A stretch of 64,000 bases of DNA from Flavisolibacter nicotianae (GCF_003628535.1 NZ_RBCI01000004.1:434001-498000); one strand, 5' to 3'. Counted from the first letter of the stretch, positions 18,547-27,653 are shown. Numbers and translations: made by a program. Notes: generated by a model not told the origin, from the letters alone.

Positions 18547-19224
18547 ATGAAGTTGACCTATTATGGCCAGTCTTGTTTTGCCGTGGAGATGGGCGGGAAG
18601 AGCATTCTGTTCGATCCGTTCATCAGTCCCAACGAACTGGCGAAGCATATCCGGCTGGAAGATGTAGACGCCGATTATATCCTGGTTTCGCACGGCCACT
18701 CGGACCATACGGCCGATTGCGTGACGCTGGCCAAACAAAACAGCGCGACAGTGGTTGGAGCGTTTGAAGTGGCGCTCTGGCTGAACCAGCAGGGTGTGGA
18801 AAACTACCATCCCATGAATACGGGTGGCAAGTGGACCTTTGATTTTGGCACTGTTCGCTGTACCCATGCGGTGCATTCGTCGGCCATGCCCGATGGGCAT
18901 TACGGTGCCAGCCCAATGGGTTTTCTTCTCACCGGGGAAAAGAGTTTTTATTACAGCGGCGACACCGCCCTCACCATGGACATGCAACTGGTGCCCCGCT
19001 GGGCGAAACTGGATTTCGCGGTGTTGCCGATCGGCGACAATTTTACCATGGGTTATGAAGACGCCATCCTGGCGGCGGAAATGATCCAGTGTCAAAACAT
19101 CGTGGGTGTGCATTACGACACCTTTGGCTATATTAAGATCGATCACGAGAAAGTGAAACGAGCCTTTACCGATGCGGGACTGAAACTTTTTCTTCCCGCC
19201 ATTGGTGAAACCATCGAACTCTAA
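18547..19224 (+). CDS. UPF0173 metallo-beta-lactamase-fold hydrolase
   Basis: 225 residues, the usual size for UPF0173 (YtkL-like). The metallo-beta-lactamase ligands are complete: SHGHSDH at residues 48-54, HAVHSS near 110, YYSGDTALTMDMQ near 137 and GVHYDTFGY near 190. The family has no established physiological substrate. parA starts 15 bp after its stop on the same strand, so the two are likely co-transcribed. Confidence 0.9.
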   Translation: MKLTYYGQSCFAVEMGGKSILFDPFISPNELAKHIRLEDVDADYILVSHGHSDHTADCVTLAKQNSATVVGAFEVALWLNQQGVENYHPMNTGGKWTFDFGTVRCTHAVHSSAMPDGHYGASPMGFLLTGEKSFYYSGDTALTMDMQLVPRWAKLDFAVLPIGDNFTMGYEDAILAAEMIQCQNIVGVHYDTFGYIKIDHEKVKRAFTDAGLKLFLPAIGETIEL

Positions 19225-19239
19225 AACATACATTTTTCA

Positions 19240-20043
19240 ATGGCAAGAATTATTGGCGTTGCCAATCAAAAAGGCGGAGTCGGAAAAACCACAACAGCCA
19301 TCAACCTGGCGGCAAGTTTCGCGGTGCTGGAATTCAGGACCCTGCTTGTTGATGCCGATCCCCAGGCCAACAGCACCACCGGCGTTGGCTTCGACCTGCA
19401 AAACGTCACGCAAAGCCTGTACGACTGCATGGTGAACAATGCGGAAGGCAAGGACGTGATCCTGAAAACCGATATTCCCAACCTTGACATTATTCCCTCG
19501 CATATTGACCTGGTGGGTGCGGAGATCGAGATGATCAATTATCCCAACCGGGAAATGGTGCTCAAGAATATCCTCGAGGGCGTTCGCGACAGCTATGATT
19601 TTATCATCATCGACTGCTCTCCTTCCCTGGGCCTGATCACGGTGAATGCCCTGACGGCTGCCGACTCGGTGATCGTGCCGGTGCAGTGCGAGTTCTTTGC
19701 GCTGGAAGGGTTGGGAAAACTGCTGAATACCATCAAGATCGTGCAAAGCCGCCTGAATACGGAACTGGTGATCGAGGGTATTCTGATGACGATGTACGAC
19801 GGCCGCCTGCGTCTTTGCAACCAGGTGGTAGCGGAAGTGCGCCGTCATTTTGAAGACCTGGTATTTGCCACGATCGTTCACCGGAACAGTCGCCTGAGCG
19901 AGGCACCCAGCTTTGGCAAGCCTGTTATACTTTACGATGCCAACAGCAAGGGCTCGATGAACTACCTGAACCTGGCGAAGGAAATCCTGCAGAAAAATAA
20001 CCTGACCCGCATCCCGCAGGAAGAACGGACGATCGAGATTTAA
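19240..20043 (+). CDS. parA: ParA/Soj chromosome-partitioning ATPase
   Basis: 267 residues. The deviant Walker A box [14 protein letters not shown] (residues 9-22) with its signature Lys, the A' motif [10 protein letters not shown], and [12 protein letters not shown] (Walker B) are all present, as in chromosomal ParA. ParA binds DNA non-specifically as an ATP dimer and, stimulated by ParB bound at parS, segregates the origin region. In related genomes parB normally follows directly. Here parB begins only at 25165, about 5.1 kb downstream, beyond an IS1182-type island. The gene itself looks intact to its final residues (EERTIEI). Confidence 0.93.
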   Translation: MARIIGVANQKGGVGKTTTAINLAASFAVLEFRTLLVDADPQANSTTGVGFDLQNVTQSLYDCMVNNAEGKDVILKTDIPNLDIIPSHIDLVGAEIEMINYPNREMVLKNILEGVRDSYDFIIIDCSPSLGLITVNALTAADSVIVPVQCEFFALEGLGKLLNTIKIVQSRLNTELVIEGILMTMYDGRLRLCNQVVAEVRRHFEDLVFATIVHRNSRLSEAPSFGKPVILYDANSKGSMNYLNLAKEILQKNNLTRIPQEERTIEI

Positions 20044-20081
20044 TGAGCTGTTGCGGGATCTGAACTTTACCGTATTACTAC

Positions 20082-20119
20082 AGGCCGGATTGTTTATCAC
20101 TTCCGGCCTTTTTCTTTTT
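20082..20119 (+). terminator. Rho-independent terminator directly after parA
   Basis: Stem AGGCCGGA (20082-20089) / TCCGGCCT (20102-20109) with a 12-nt loop, followed by TTTTCTTTTT. It lies 39 bp past the parA stop and 13 bp before the IS end, so parA transcription probably stops before the island. Confidence 0.7.
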
Positions 20120-20131
20120 CGCCCAACAGAG

Positions 20132-20148
20132 GTGGCAGTTGCACAACT
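20132..20148 (+). repeat. Left terminal inverted repeat of the IS1182-type element
   Basis: GTGGCAGTTGCACAACT. The inner 11 bases GTTGCACAACT are an exact inverted match to 21866-21876 and recur in direct orientation at 23887-23897. Confidence 0.7.
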
Positions 20149-20343
20149 ACCTTTTGATGCGGCGGAGAAGTAGCGCAGAGGGAGCTGCTTCCAGTTTCCA
20201 GAGTGAAGGTTTCCTTTTCAACAGAGAGTTCGGAGTGCTTTTTTTTCTGCTCTTCACATTTATGCAGCGCCATAACAACAGACAAGAAAACAAAGCCTTA
20301 CCTGGGCTTTTTTCAACATCATTACGGCTGCTTCCCTTGATTT

Positions 20344-21816
20344 TCATACTTCGTGGTTGAGGCATTTTTTAAGGTTATAAGCTGCAGCGGTACCCAGCAT
20401 AAACTTGTTCGCATTTTTCAGCCCTCGGGTCCAGATGCGGTGCAGGCTCATGAAGTTGATGAGGATTCCCACGAACGGTTCCACGGTGGCTTGCCGGAGC
20501 TTTTTCATCTTCTTTACGTATGGGGTTTACAGGCGCTGGTGCATCTCATCATACAACGGATTGCAGGTGGTTTCTGCAATTTTTTTGTAATCCGCACGTC
20601 CTCCAATACACGATGTTCTGAAGGGGCATTACCCACACTCTTTGGCACTGCTGCGGTACTGCTTTTTGTAGTAGCCCTTCTTGTCCTGGTACGTTTTCTT
20701 GTACGGTAGATGAACTCCATTTGCTTCACAGGTATGGCGATCGTTCTCGACGTCAAATACAGAGCCATCGCTGTGTGGTTTGTAGTGGCCAAAGTTGGGA
20801 TGTAGACGGCGATGTGCTGGTCGATGCACGCTTGCAGGGCTTTGCCCGAAGAATAGCCCGAATCGCAGGCGATTTGCTCCAGCGTTAATCCTTGTTCTTT
20901 CAGATTACTGACAGTATTCTTTAGCACCTTCGGCAACACAACACTTCACTGTGCCTGCGATCAGCAAAGTGGGCTTCGACGTTGGTGATCACAAGCGAAG
21001 ACATGTCAACCGCGGTTCATGCTTTAATTTAACTGCCCGGGCTTACCCGGTTTAACGCTCACCCTTGCGTCACGATCAGTGGTGGAGTAGTGCGTGTGAT
21101 TGGAAACAAACTTTGGCCGCATTTGCTCCTGTTCATCATCAGTGGATTTCTTAGTGGATTTTCCCTTCGGCATGCCTTTGTATTCGGTTTCTTTCCACTG
21201 ATGATGCTCCTGGGTACTTTTGTTTCGGGTCTGGGTGATGGTGTCGCTGTCCCGGTCATCTTTCATGACGTTCTCCTGCTGCTCAATTTTTTTCAGTATT
21301 CATCGTGCTGCAGTTCCAAGAGGTAGTGTTCCCCGTCTTCGATGATCTGTTTTTCTACCAAACTATCCATGGAAGCATTGGCTTTCACAAAGGCACTGTC
21401 GATGGCCTGCCGTTTTCCAAAAAGCATGCCCTTCTGTACACAGAGGCCAAGCACCTGTTTAGAAAGCGCCTTGAACACGTCTTCTTCAAAGAGCCCGCGA
21501 GTGCGGGAGATCGTGGAATGCAGGGCAGATCATAGCCGAGGAAAAACAAAACGTCCAGGCGCATCTGGACACGAGCAAAGATCTTGCGGTCGCTGTTTAG
21601 ATTTTCCAGGTAACCCACCAAAATGAGATTGAAGAGCACCACCGGCTCAATTGACATCTGGCCTTCTGTTCCGTAATACTGTTGGGTGACTTTATACAAC
21701 CATCGAAAATCCAAAACATTCTTTAACCGGCGGTAGAAATTGTCTGCGGGAACCCTGTCGGAGAGCTGAAACAAGAGAAATAACTCCCTGGTAATCCTTC
21801 TTTCCTTGCATACCAA
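20344..21816 (-). pseudogene. IS1182-family transposase, broken by several frameshifts
   Basis: Read from an ATG at 21816 to a TGA at 20344-20346, total length about 490 codons, normal for IS1182 transposases. The N-terminal part has FQLSDRVPADNFYRRLKNVL, then a segment reading EPVVLFNLILVGYLENL. A single missing base near 21520 changes the expected LPWHST into LPCIP and shifts the frame into STISRTRGLFEEDVFKALSK. Further frame changes occur near 21293, 21025, 20940 and 20530. The C-terminal part reads ATVEPFVGILINFMSLHRIW followed by TRGLKNANKFMLGTAAAYNL. The DDE-type catalytic regions are therefore split across frames. It is plainly non-functional. Confidence 0.85.
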
Positions 21817-21865
21817 AAGTTACAACTTCACCCCCCTTCACAACTATCTTTATTCACAAAATGTG

Positions 21866-21882
21866 AGTTGTGCAACAAGCAC
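21866..21882 (-). repeat. Right terminal inverted repeat of the IS1182-type element
   Basis: The complement reads GTGCTTGTTGCACAACT. Outside it begins an AT-rich stretch carrying the alpha/beta hydrolase. Confidence 0.7.
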
Positions 21883-22152
21883 ACAGGCTTTTAGCAATGG
21901 TGACAGATGTGCATGTTACCAGCAATAGAATTTCAAATCAGCTTTTTAACTTTAACCAGAACTGATGGAACAGGAAATGCCACCACTGCATAGATACGCT
22001 TTCCGTTGGTGGTCTTCTACTCCTATTGCCTAGTGTCGAGAGTGCAAGTATCGCAATTCACCCTAATCTTGACGTTTAATCACCTTAATTAATCCCTAGT
22101 TCAGTTTAATCTTTGTTATCATTAACACATAAATAAAAAGTTGAACAACACG

Positions 22153-23034
22153 ATGATAAGTTTAGCAAGATTTAATAATTGCCTCATGGCGATCTTTTTG
22201 ACTGCAATCTCTCTGTTTACGACATCTCAGGCAATTGGACAGAAGATTAAACCTTCCCGTAGTGGCTATGCTCCGGTTAACGGTACCAAGGTTTACTTTG
22301 AAGTATACGGCCAGGGAAAACCTATCGTTTTGCTGCACGGTGCTTTTTACACTATTGAAATGAACTGGGGACAAGTAATTCCTGCGTTATCAAAAACCCG
22401 AAAGGTGATAGCCATCGAAATGCAAGGTCATGGTCACAGCCCATATTCTGACCGAAAACTTGACATTGTGACTCTGGCAAATGATGTAGAACAAGTAATG
22501 AACTACTTAAAAGTCGATAGTGCCGATGTTGCCGGATATAGTATGGGCGGTTCCGTAGCGTATCAGTTTGCTGTGCAATTTCCCAAGCGGTTAAAGAAAC
22601 TGGTTATAATTTCTTCCACTTATAAAAGTAGTGGTTGGTTACCTGTAATAAATAGTTCGTTTAAAGATTTTAAGCCCGAATTTTTTGACAATACGCCGTT
22701 AAAAGCAGGATATGATGCGGTTGCGCCTGACAAAACAAAATGGAGAAGCTTTGTGAAGCAGATGATTGCTTTTGCAGATGTGACATTTGATGTAGGGGAT
22801 AGCAATATTGCTCATATTTCTTCTCCGGTATTACTTATTTCAGGCGATAACGACGGCTTAGATAAAGTTGAATTGATGAAGACTTATCAGTTGTTGGGCG
22901 GCGGTATTGCTGCGGATATGGCACCGATGCCAAAATCACAATTGGCCATCGTTCCATCGCAGGGACATGTTAGCGTAATGATGCAAACGAAGACAATTTT
23001 AGGTTACTTAAATAACTTTTTGAAACACAACTAA
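22153..23034 (+). CDS. Exported alpha/beta hydrolase in AT-rich insert
   Basis: 293 residues from the ATG at 22153; a TTG at 22141 is in frame but less likely. A signal peptide ends near TSQAIGQ. The catalytic set is complete: oxyanion motif VLLHGAF, nucleophile elbow AGYSMGGSVA, acid in SGDNDG and base in PSQGHVSV. This suggests a periplasmic or secreted esterase/lyase-type enzyme; the substrate is unknown. The base composition is visibly more AT-rich than parA and parB, with many AAA, TTA and ATT codons. The gene sits between the two IS1182-type relics, which supports arrival by transfer. Confidence 0.8.
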   Translation: MISLARFNNCLMAIFLTAISLFTTSQAIGQKIKPSRSGYAPVNGTKVYFEVYGQGKPIVLLHGAFYTIEMNWGQVIPALSKTRKVIAIEMQGHGHSPYSDRKLDIVTLANDVEQVMNYLKVDSADVAGYSMGGSVAYQFAVQFPKRLKKLVIISSTYKSSGWLPVINSSFKDFKPEFFDNTPLKAGYDAVAPDKTKWRSFVKQMIAFADVTFDVGDSNIAHISSPVLLISGDNDGLDKVELMKTYQLLGGGIAADMAPMPKSQLAIVPSQGHVSVMMQTKTILGYLNNFLKHN

Positions 23035-23330
23035 GTGTATTTGGCATCAAAGAGTCTTAAGTCGATTATAGAATGAATGAAAAGTTGGCTAAGCCTTTGA
23101 TGCAGAAGCACGAACCACCAACAAAAGCATTGCTGGCAATGGGGCGAACGAAAGGATAATCACCAGTAAATCGCTACTGTACTGCATCCGGGCTTAACGG
23201 AATTTTCCTCAACCTTTAATCGCTACCTTGTACTTTTAATTCATTAGTCGGCTGCTGTTGTGGGCAGACATAGCAATAAATATCACATCTGCAGCAATAC
23301 TCGAACATTGGCTGCAATACAAAACTGACT

Positions 23331-23858
23331 ATGCAAAAGTTCAGAATAACATTTATACTCTGCTTCTTACTGACACAATCTTTTGGGCAGACACGGAAAT
23401 CCTCGTTGTACATACAAGGACAATACAACAAGACCCTTTACGATGTGACAAAAGGAAACAATCCGTGGGGAATGGGTTTAGGTCTTCAATTGTTTTTCCG
23501 ACAAACTTCGAAGTTCAAGCCAACCATAGATCTAACGGCTGACGCTTATCTGGAAGACGACAAAGTCTCGCGGTTAAACACAGACGCAACAGCAATCAAT
23601 GACTTAGGTGGAATGGTAAATCTTTTTGCAGGCGCTTCTTATAACCCCATCAAGACTGTTTATCTCTCCTTTGTTGCTGGACCCAGCTTTCTTGGTGGAG
23701 AAACAAAATTGGGTATAAAACCCTCATTGGGCTTTTACTTTTCTCCCAATCAGAAGTTCACAGGCAAAGTTTCCTACATCAATGTTTTCAACCGCGACAA
23801 CAAGACAAAGGAAGACTTTGGCTCAATTTGTTTATCCTTGGGAGTTAGACTTTATTGA
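23331..23858 (+). CDS. Small outer-membrane beta-barrel-like protein in AT-rich insert
   Basis: 175 residues with a signal peptide (MQKFRITFILCFLLTQSFGQ). The mature part is rich in alternating aromatic strands (SSLYIQGQYNKTLYD, MGLGLQLFFRQTSKF, LGFYFSP) and ends in SLGVRLY, with a terminal aromatic residue typical of outer-membrane barrels. The family is not recognised. It follows the alpha/beta hydrolase after 296 bp of non-coding, AT-rich DNA, and shares its composition. Together they form the only cargo of the island. No conserved catalytic residues were seen. Confidence 0.6.
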   Translation: MQKFRITFILCFLLTQSFGQTRKSSLYIQGQYNKTLYDVTKGNNPWGMGLGLQLFFRQTSKFKPTIDLTADAYLEDDKVSRLNTDATAINDLGGMVNLFAGASYNPIKTVYLSFVAGPSFLGGETKLGIKPSLGFYFSPNQKFTGKVSYINVFNRDNKTKEDFGSICLSLGVRLY

Positions 23859-23880
23859 CGTGTACATGCAGCCAACAACC

Positions 23881-23897
23881 GTGGCCGTTGCACAACT
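23881..23897 (+). repeat. Second copy of the IS1182-type left end
   Basis: GTGGCCGTTGCACAACT differs from the left end at 20132 by one base in 17 and is in the same orientation. It marks the left end of a second, more decayed element. Confidence 0.6.
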
Positions 23898-23999
23898 AAG
23901 TTCTAAAATTCTGTTTTAGGCCCTTTTAATCGGGTAATTAGTAGTTTCCTCTTCATCTGCCAACAGCGAGAGCTAACCGGTGGTTCTGGCCATGCTGTG

Positions 24000-24141
24000 T
24001 CAGGAGGACCCACAGCAGAAAAAGGAACTGATGAAGCGTTTTTCCTGCATTTTGAGGTTTCCACTTGGCCATTTCAGCAGTCGTTTGCGGTTGTAACACA
24101 CCGCGGCCATCAGCAAGCATTTGTTAGCCGGTTTAATTCCC
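24000..24141 (-). pseudogene. Relic C-terminus of a second IS1182-type transposase
   Basis: Minus-strand reading gives GIKPANKCLLMAAVCYNRKR then LLKW and a stop at 24000-24002. This aligns well with the end of the first copy (GLKNANKFMLGTAAAYNLKK). Upstream of it (24141-24460) only weak, frame-broken traces can be followed and no right terminal repeat was found. The fragment lies 103 bp inside the second copy of the left terminal repeat, so it keeps the same end-to-gene geometry. It is non-functional. Confidence 0.65.
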
Positions 24142-24792
24142 GGCTGGATTTGCTCACATTCCCTGAAGCTGTCGAACGGCTGTGTAAGATCCGGTTCTTC
24201 TCTTTCCCAAAAAATATGTTATTTCTGACTTTTCGCCTGGCAGTGCCGTTGTAAAGAATTGCAAGAGTCCTGTACCCATTCCGATTTAAGCCGTTTCCGA
24301 ATTGGTGAACCCTGAAACAGCCCGGAAAGTCCGGGCCGGCGTTCAAATTCCTATTTGGATCATTGATGGGTAAGAAGGCACACGGGCGTTTACGCAGTGT
24401 TAACGGTACATTGCACGTTGACTTTGCCCCCACGCAGCTGGCATAGTTCAATCCCAACATGGCTCCGCAGAACGTGTCACCCGTGTACCAATTTTAGATC
24501 CGCGGCGCCACAAAACCGCTATAGCCTGGCAAGTGCTTTTGTTCACACGACCTTCCCACCTACCCTCCCAGTCGATTGCCGGCTGTAAGAAGGGCCTCCC
24601 GTTCCTGTCTACAGACACTGTTCTTTCAAGAAGGACAACTCACGATTGGGCACACCTACCTGGTCGAAGCCAAATGGGGCACCACGCAGTTTTCGTTTAC
24701 CAAAACACTGGAAAAAGATCACTATTCAGAACGGGTAAACCTGAGCGGAAATCTTTGTAACGGATTTTAACCTGCTGTGCCGGCGCTGAAAA

Positions 24793-24808
24793 ATGAAACA
24801 CGTTTCAT
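24793..24808. promoter_or_regulatory. 16-bp palindrome upstream of parB
   Basis: ATGAAAC-AC-GTTTCAT: 7-bp arms around a 2-bp centre. It contains ACACGT but does not fit the parS consensus TGTTTCACGTGAAACA, whose arms run the other way. It may be an operator or an accidental palindrome. Confidence 0.3.
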
Positions 24809-25109
24809 TCATTGACGTTCCGGATGGCTGTCTTGTGAGAAACAGGCTGTCCATTCCCTAACCTGAATTATCCTTGTTTCCCGGCCAATCCGGCTTGTTG
24901 GATTTTTTGACACCTTTAAAAAAACTGCCAACCGGTTTACGACTGTCATTCTTTTAAAAGGCCGGACCCATCACCCGGTCTTTTTTATTCTAACCAACAG
25001 ATTCATCCTTTGTCCTGGTCGATCCCACGCCGGCATTTTTGGTTTACAATAAAATTTTCCGGCCGGCTGTATCTTCCCGGCCGGCCCGTGGAACTATTAA
25101 CGTTTACTG

Positions 25110-25141
25110 TTGGTTGAACCCACGCTGAACAATTACCTTTG
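25110..25141 (+). promoter_or_regulatory. Likely promoter of the displaced parB-DUF5683 unit
   Basis: TACCTTTG (25134-25141) fits TAnnTTTG and TTGG (25110-25113) lies 20 bp upstream, the usual spacing. Transcription would start about 15 bp before the parB ATG at 25165. Confidence 0.5.
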
Positions 25142-25164
25142 AGCCCCTGAATTGAACCCATCGC

Positions 25165-26076
25165 ATGACCGCACCAAAACAAAATAAAGACGCACTCGGA
25201 AAAGGAATTCGTTCCCTCCTACAGAACATCGATACCGATCTGAAAAACACCGCCGGTGCCCTGAAACCGCAGGTGGTGGAAGCCGCCACCGGCATTGCCC
25301 GTATTTCGCTCGACAGCATCGAGACCAATCCCAAGCAGCCCCGCCGCGATTTTGACGAAACGGCGATGCAGGAACTGGCGCAGTCCATCAAAACACACGA
25401 CATCATTCAGCCGGTAACGGTTTCGAAACTTCCCGGCAACAAATACCGCCTGATTTCGGGGGAACGCCGCTGGCGGGCTTCCCGGCTGGCAGGCCTAAAC
25501 GACATCCCGGCTTTTATCCGACAGGCCAACGACCAGGAACTGCTGGAACTGGCCCTGCTGGAAAACCTGCAGCGGGAAGACCTCAACGCCATGGAAATTG
25601 CCCTCAGCTACAAACGCATGATGGAGGAACTGGCGTACACGCAGGAGCAGGTGGCCGAACGCATGGGCAAAGACCGGAGCACGGTGACCAATTACATCCG
25701 CCTGCTAAAACTGCCGCCCGATATCCAGATCGCGGTGCGCAACGGCGAGATCAGCATGGGTCATGCCCGTGCCCTGATCAACGTGGACACCATCGACAAG
25801 CAGCTTTATATTTTTGAAGAAATCAAGGCCAAGGGACTTTCGGTGCGGCAAACGGAAAACCTGGTGCGCAACCTGTACAAGGAAAAGGAAGAGAAAAAAC
25901 CCGCAGACACACTGCCACCGGCTTATAAAAAAGTTGAAGACAAACTGGCCTCCCATTTCGGCACGAAAGTGAAGCTGCGTCACAGCAAGGACGGCACCGG
26001 CGCCATTACCTTTGAATATTATTCGCTGAAAGAGATGAACAAGTTGTTGGATCAAATGAACGTGACCATTGACTAA
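25165..26076 (+). CDS. parB: ParB/Spo0J chromosome-partitioning CTPase
   Basis: 303 residues. The N-terminus has LGKGIRSLL, then the ParB domain with DSIETNPKQPRRDFDE, the CTP-binding box GERRWRAS (residues 99-106) and ENLQREDLN. A helix-turn-helix follows at about residues 150-190 (TQEQVAERMGKDRSTVTNYI), then a C-terminal dimerisation region. ParB loads at parS, spreads as a CTP clamp and stimulates ParA. All motifs look intact although parA is about 5.1 kb upstream behind a terminator and IS remains. The DUF5683 gene overlaps its end by 8 bp. I saw no canonical parS in the window. Confidence 0.93.
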   Translation: MTAPKQNKDALGKGIRSLLQNIDTDLKNTAGALKPQVVEAATGIARISLDSIETNPKQPRRDFDETAMQELAQSIKTHDIIQPVTVSKLPGNKYRLISGERRWRASRLAGLNDIPAFIRQANDQELLELALLENLQREDLNAMEIALSYKRMMEELAYTQEQVAERMGKDRSTVTNYIRLLKLPPDIQIAVRNGEISMGHARALINVDTIDKQLYIFEEIKAKGLSVRQTENLVRNLYKEKEEKKPADTLPPAYKKVEDKLASHFGTKVKLRHSKDGTGAITFEYYSLKEMNKLLDQMNVTID

Positions 26077-26740
26077 ACGGGCCTTTTATACGGTTTTGTG
26101 TTGCCTGGTTTGCGCGGCCTGTTTTGCGCAAACCGACACCACGAAGCGCCCCGTTCCCGTTGACACGCTGGTGAAAAACGCTCCCCCGCTTTCCAACAAG
26201 GCTAAAGCGGACTCGCTGCGAAAAAAGTTTTCACCGCGGAAGGCAACGATCCGCTCGGCCCTTATCCCCGGCTGGGGACAGGCCTACAATAAAAAATACT
26301 GGAAGATACCGCTGGTGTATGGAGCGCTTGGCACCACGGCTGCCGTATTTATCTATAATTTAAAGACCTACCGCGAACTCCGGTTTGCCTACCAGGCAAA
26401 ATACAAAGCAGCCCTGCCGGCGTATGATCCAACCAAGCCGGGACCGTTCCGCGACTCGACCGATTATTGGCTGATCAAACCCATTTACCTGAATTACGAT
26501 GCCAATTCGCTACGGCTTTACCGCGATGAGTTTCGCAGCAATATTGACTATTCGGTTCTATTCTTCCTCGTGTTTTGGGGATTGAATGTTGTGGACGCGA
26601 CAGTGGACGCACACCTCAAACTGTTCGACGTAAATCCCGATCTCAGTTTCAAGCTCAAGTTCGGGCCGAGCCAGATGGCCGGTACCACGGGGTTGAGTTT
26701 CATCCTGGCGTTTAACAAAAAGAGGAATCACACGAACTAG
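26069..26740 (+). CDS. DUF5683-family exported/membrane protein
   Basis: 223 residues starting at a TTG (26069) that overlaps the parB end by 8 bp. The resulting signal peptide (MTKRAFYTVLCCLVCAACFA) supports this start. The body has RSALIPGWGQAYNKKYWKIP, the DUF5683 hallmark, and two hydrophobic helices (near residues 80-98 and 155-175), with a tail FILAFNKKRNH. The family is confined to Bacteroidota and typically lies between parB and dapB, as here. The function is unknown; a link to envelope growth during segregation has only the synteny behind it. Confidence 0.8.
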   Translation: MTKRAFYTVLCCLVCAACFAQTDTTKRPVPVDTLVKNAPPLSNKAKADSLRKKFSPRKATIRSALIPGWGQAYNKKYWKIPLVYGALGTTAAVFIYNLKTYRELRFAYQAKYKAALPAYDPTKPGPFRDSTDYWLIKPIYLNYDANSLRLYRDEFRSNIDYSVLFFLVFWGLNVVDATVDAHLKLFDVNPDLSFKLKFGPSQMAGTTGLSFILAFNKKRNHTN

Positions 26741-26936
26741 AACGAATTGCACGCATCGTTCCCGGTTCTGTTTCCTGCCTTTTCCCTTTCAAACTAAACT
26801 TCTTTCCTTCCATTTGATAAAAGACCGGGTTTTCTATGGAGACAGGTCATTCGGGCAATTTGCCTGCCTTCGTGTTTTCAATTGGAAAAAAATCCAGTAT
26901 TTCGTGCCAGCATTTCCCAACTTAATCACTGATTCA

Positions 26937-27653
26937 ATGAATATAGCGCTTATCGGTTACGGCAAAATGGGACACATGATCGAAGAGATCGCCCTGCAAC
27001 GCGGCCACTCCGTTGTTCTAAAAATCAACATCGACAACACCGAGGATTTTACGGCGGAAAAAATGGCCGCTGCGGATGTGGCCATTGAATTTACCGCACC
27101 CGAAAGTGCCTTTGCCAATGTGCGGCGCTGTCTCGACTTTGGTGTGCCGGTGGTAAGCGGGTCTACGGGTTGGAACCAGCACCTGCCTGAAGCAAAGGAC
27201 TATTGCCTGCAAAAAGGTGGCGCCTTCCTGCATGCCAGCAATTTTAGCATCGGCGTCAATATCTTTTTCCAGGTGAACAAGCTGCTGGCACGCCTGATGG
27301 CCTCACAGCCCGGTTACGAGGTTGCGCTGAAAGAAGTGCACCACACGCAAAAACTGGATTCGCCCAGCGGCACGGCCGTCACACTGGCCGAGCAGGTGCT
27401 CCAGCAAATTGACCGCAAAAAAGCCTGGGTGAACCGGCCTGCCGAAAACGATCAGGAACTCGCCATTCTCAGCGAGCGGATCGACCCGGCACCCGGAACG
27501 CACCATGTGAAATATTCGTCGGAGGTGGACGATATTGAAATCATTCATACGGCGCACAGCCGGAAAGGGTTTGCGCTGGGCGCCGTGCTGGCCGCGGAAT
27601 TTCTGGCCGGCAAGAAAGGGGTGTTCACCATGGATGATGTATTGCACCTGTAG
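26937..27653 (+). CDS. dapB: 4-hydroxy-tetrahydrodipicolinate reductase
   Basis: 238 residues, started at the ATG at 26937 (MNIALIGYGKMGHMIE). The frame is open 123 bp further upstream, but that extension lacks family features. The nucleotide-binding motif GYGKMG (residues 7-12), VAIEFTAPES, and the signature EVHHTQKLDSPSGTAV with the catalytic His and Lys are all present. DapB reduces HTPA with NAD(P)H in lysine and meso-diaminopimelate synthesis in the cytoplasm. It is 196 bp after the DUF5683 gene and ends at a strong terminator shared with the convergent gene. Confidence 0.93.
   Translation: MNIALIGYGKMGHMIEEIALQRGHSVVLKINIDNTEDFTAEKMAAADVAIEFTAPESAFANVRRCLDFGVPVVSGSTGWNQHLPEAKDYCLQKGGAFLHASNFSIGVNIFFQVNKLLARLMASQPGYEVALKEVHHTQKLDSPSGTAVTLAEQVLQQIDRKKAWVNRPAENDQELAILSERIDPAPGTHHVKYSSEVDDIEIIHTAHSRKGFALGAVLAAEFLAGKKGVFTMDDVLHL

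Larger units (their letters stand above)
20132..21882 (-). mobile_element. Decayed IS1182-type insertion sequence between parA and parB
   Basis: About 1.75 kb bounded by imperfect terminal inverted repeats. The left end reads GTGGCAGTTGCACAACT (20132-20148). The right end read inwards is GTGCTTGTTGCACAACT (complement of 21866-21882), so the inner 11 bases are identical. It encloses a minus-strand transposase pseudogene of IS1182 length. The insert lies just beyond the parA terminator hairpin. I could not define a clear target duplication. The frameshifted transposase implies that the copy cannot move by itself. Confidence 0.75.
24281..25164. other. Intergenic region upstream of parB, about 880 bp, no intact gene
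   Basis: No complete gene was recognised. A plus-strand open frame at 24576-24770 ends in a host-like stretch (QEGQLTIGHTYLVEAKWG) and may be the tail of a lost gene. A 16-bp palindrome lies at 24793-24808. A GC-rich hairpin followed by TTTTTT occurs around 24960-24985, and two GGCCGGC blocks lie at about 25060-25086. The last 60 bp carry the likely parB promoter. Confidence 0.45.
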
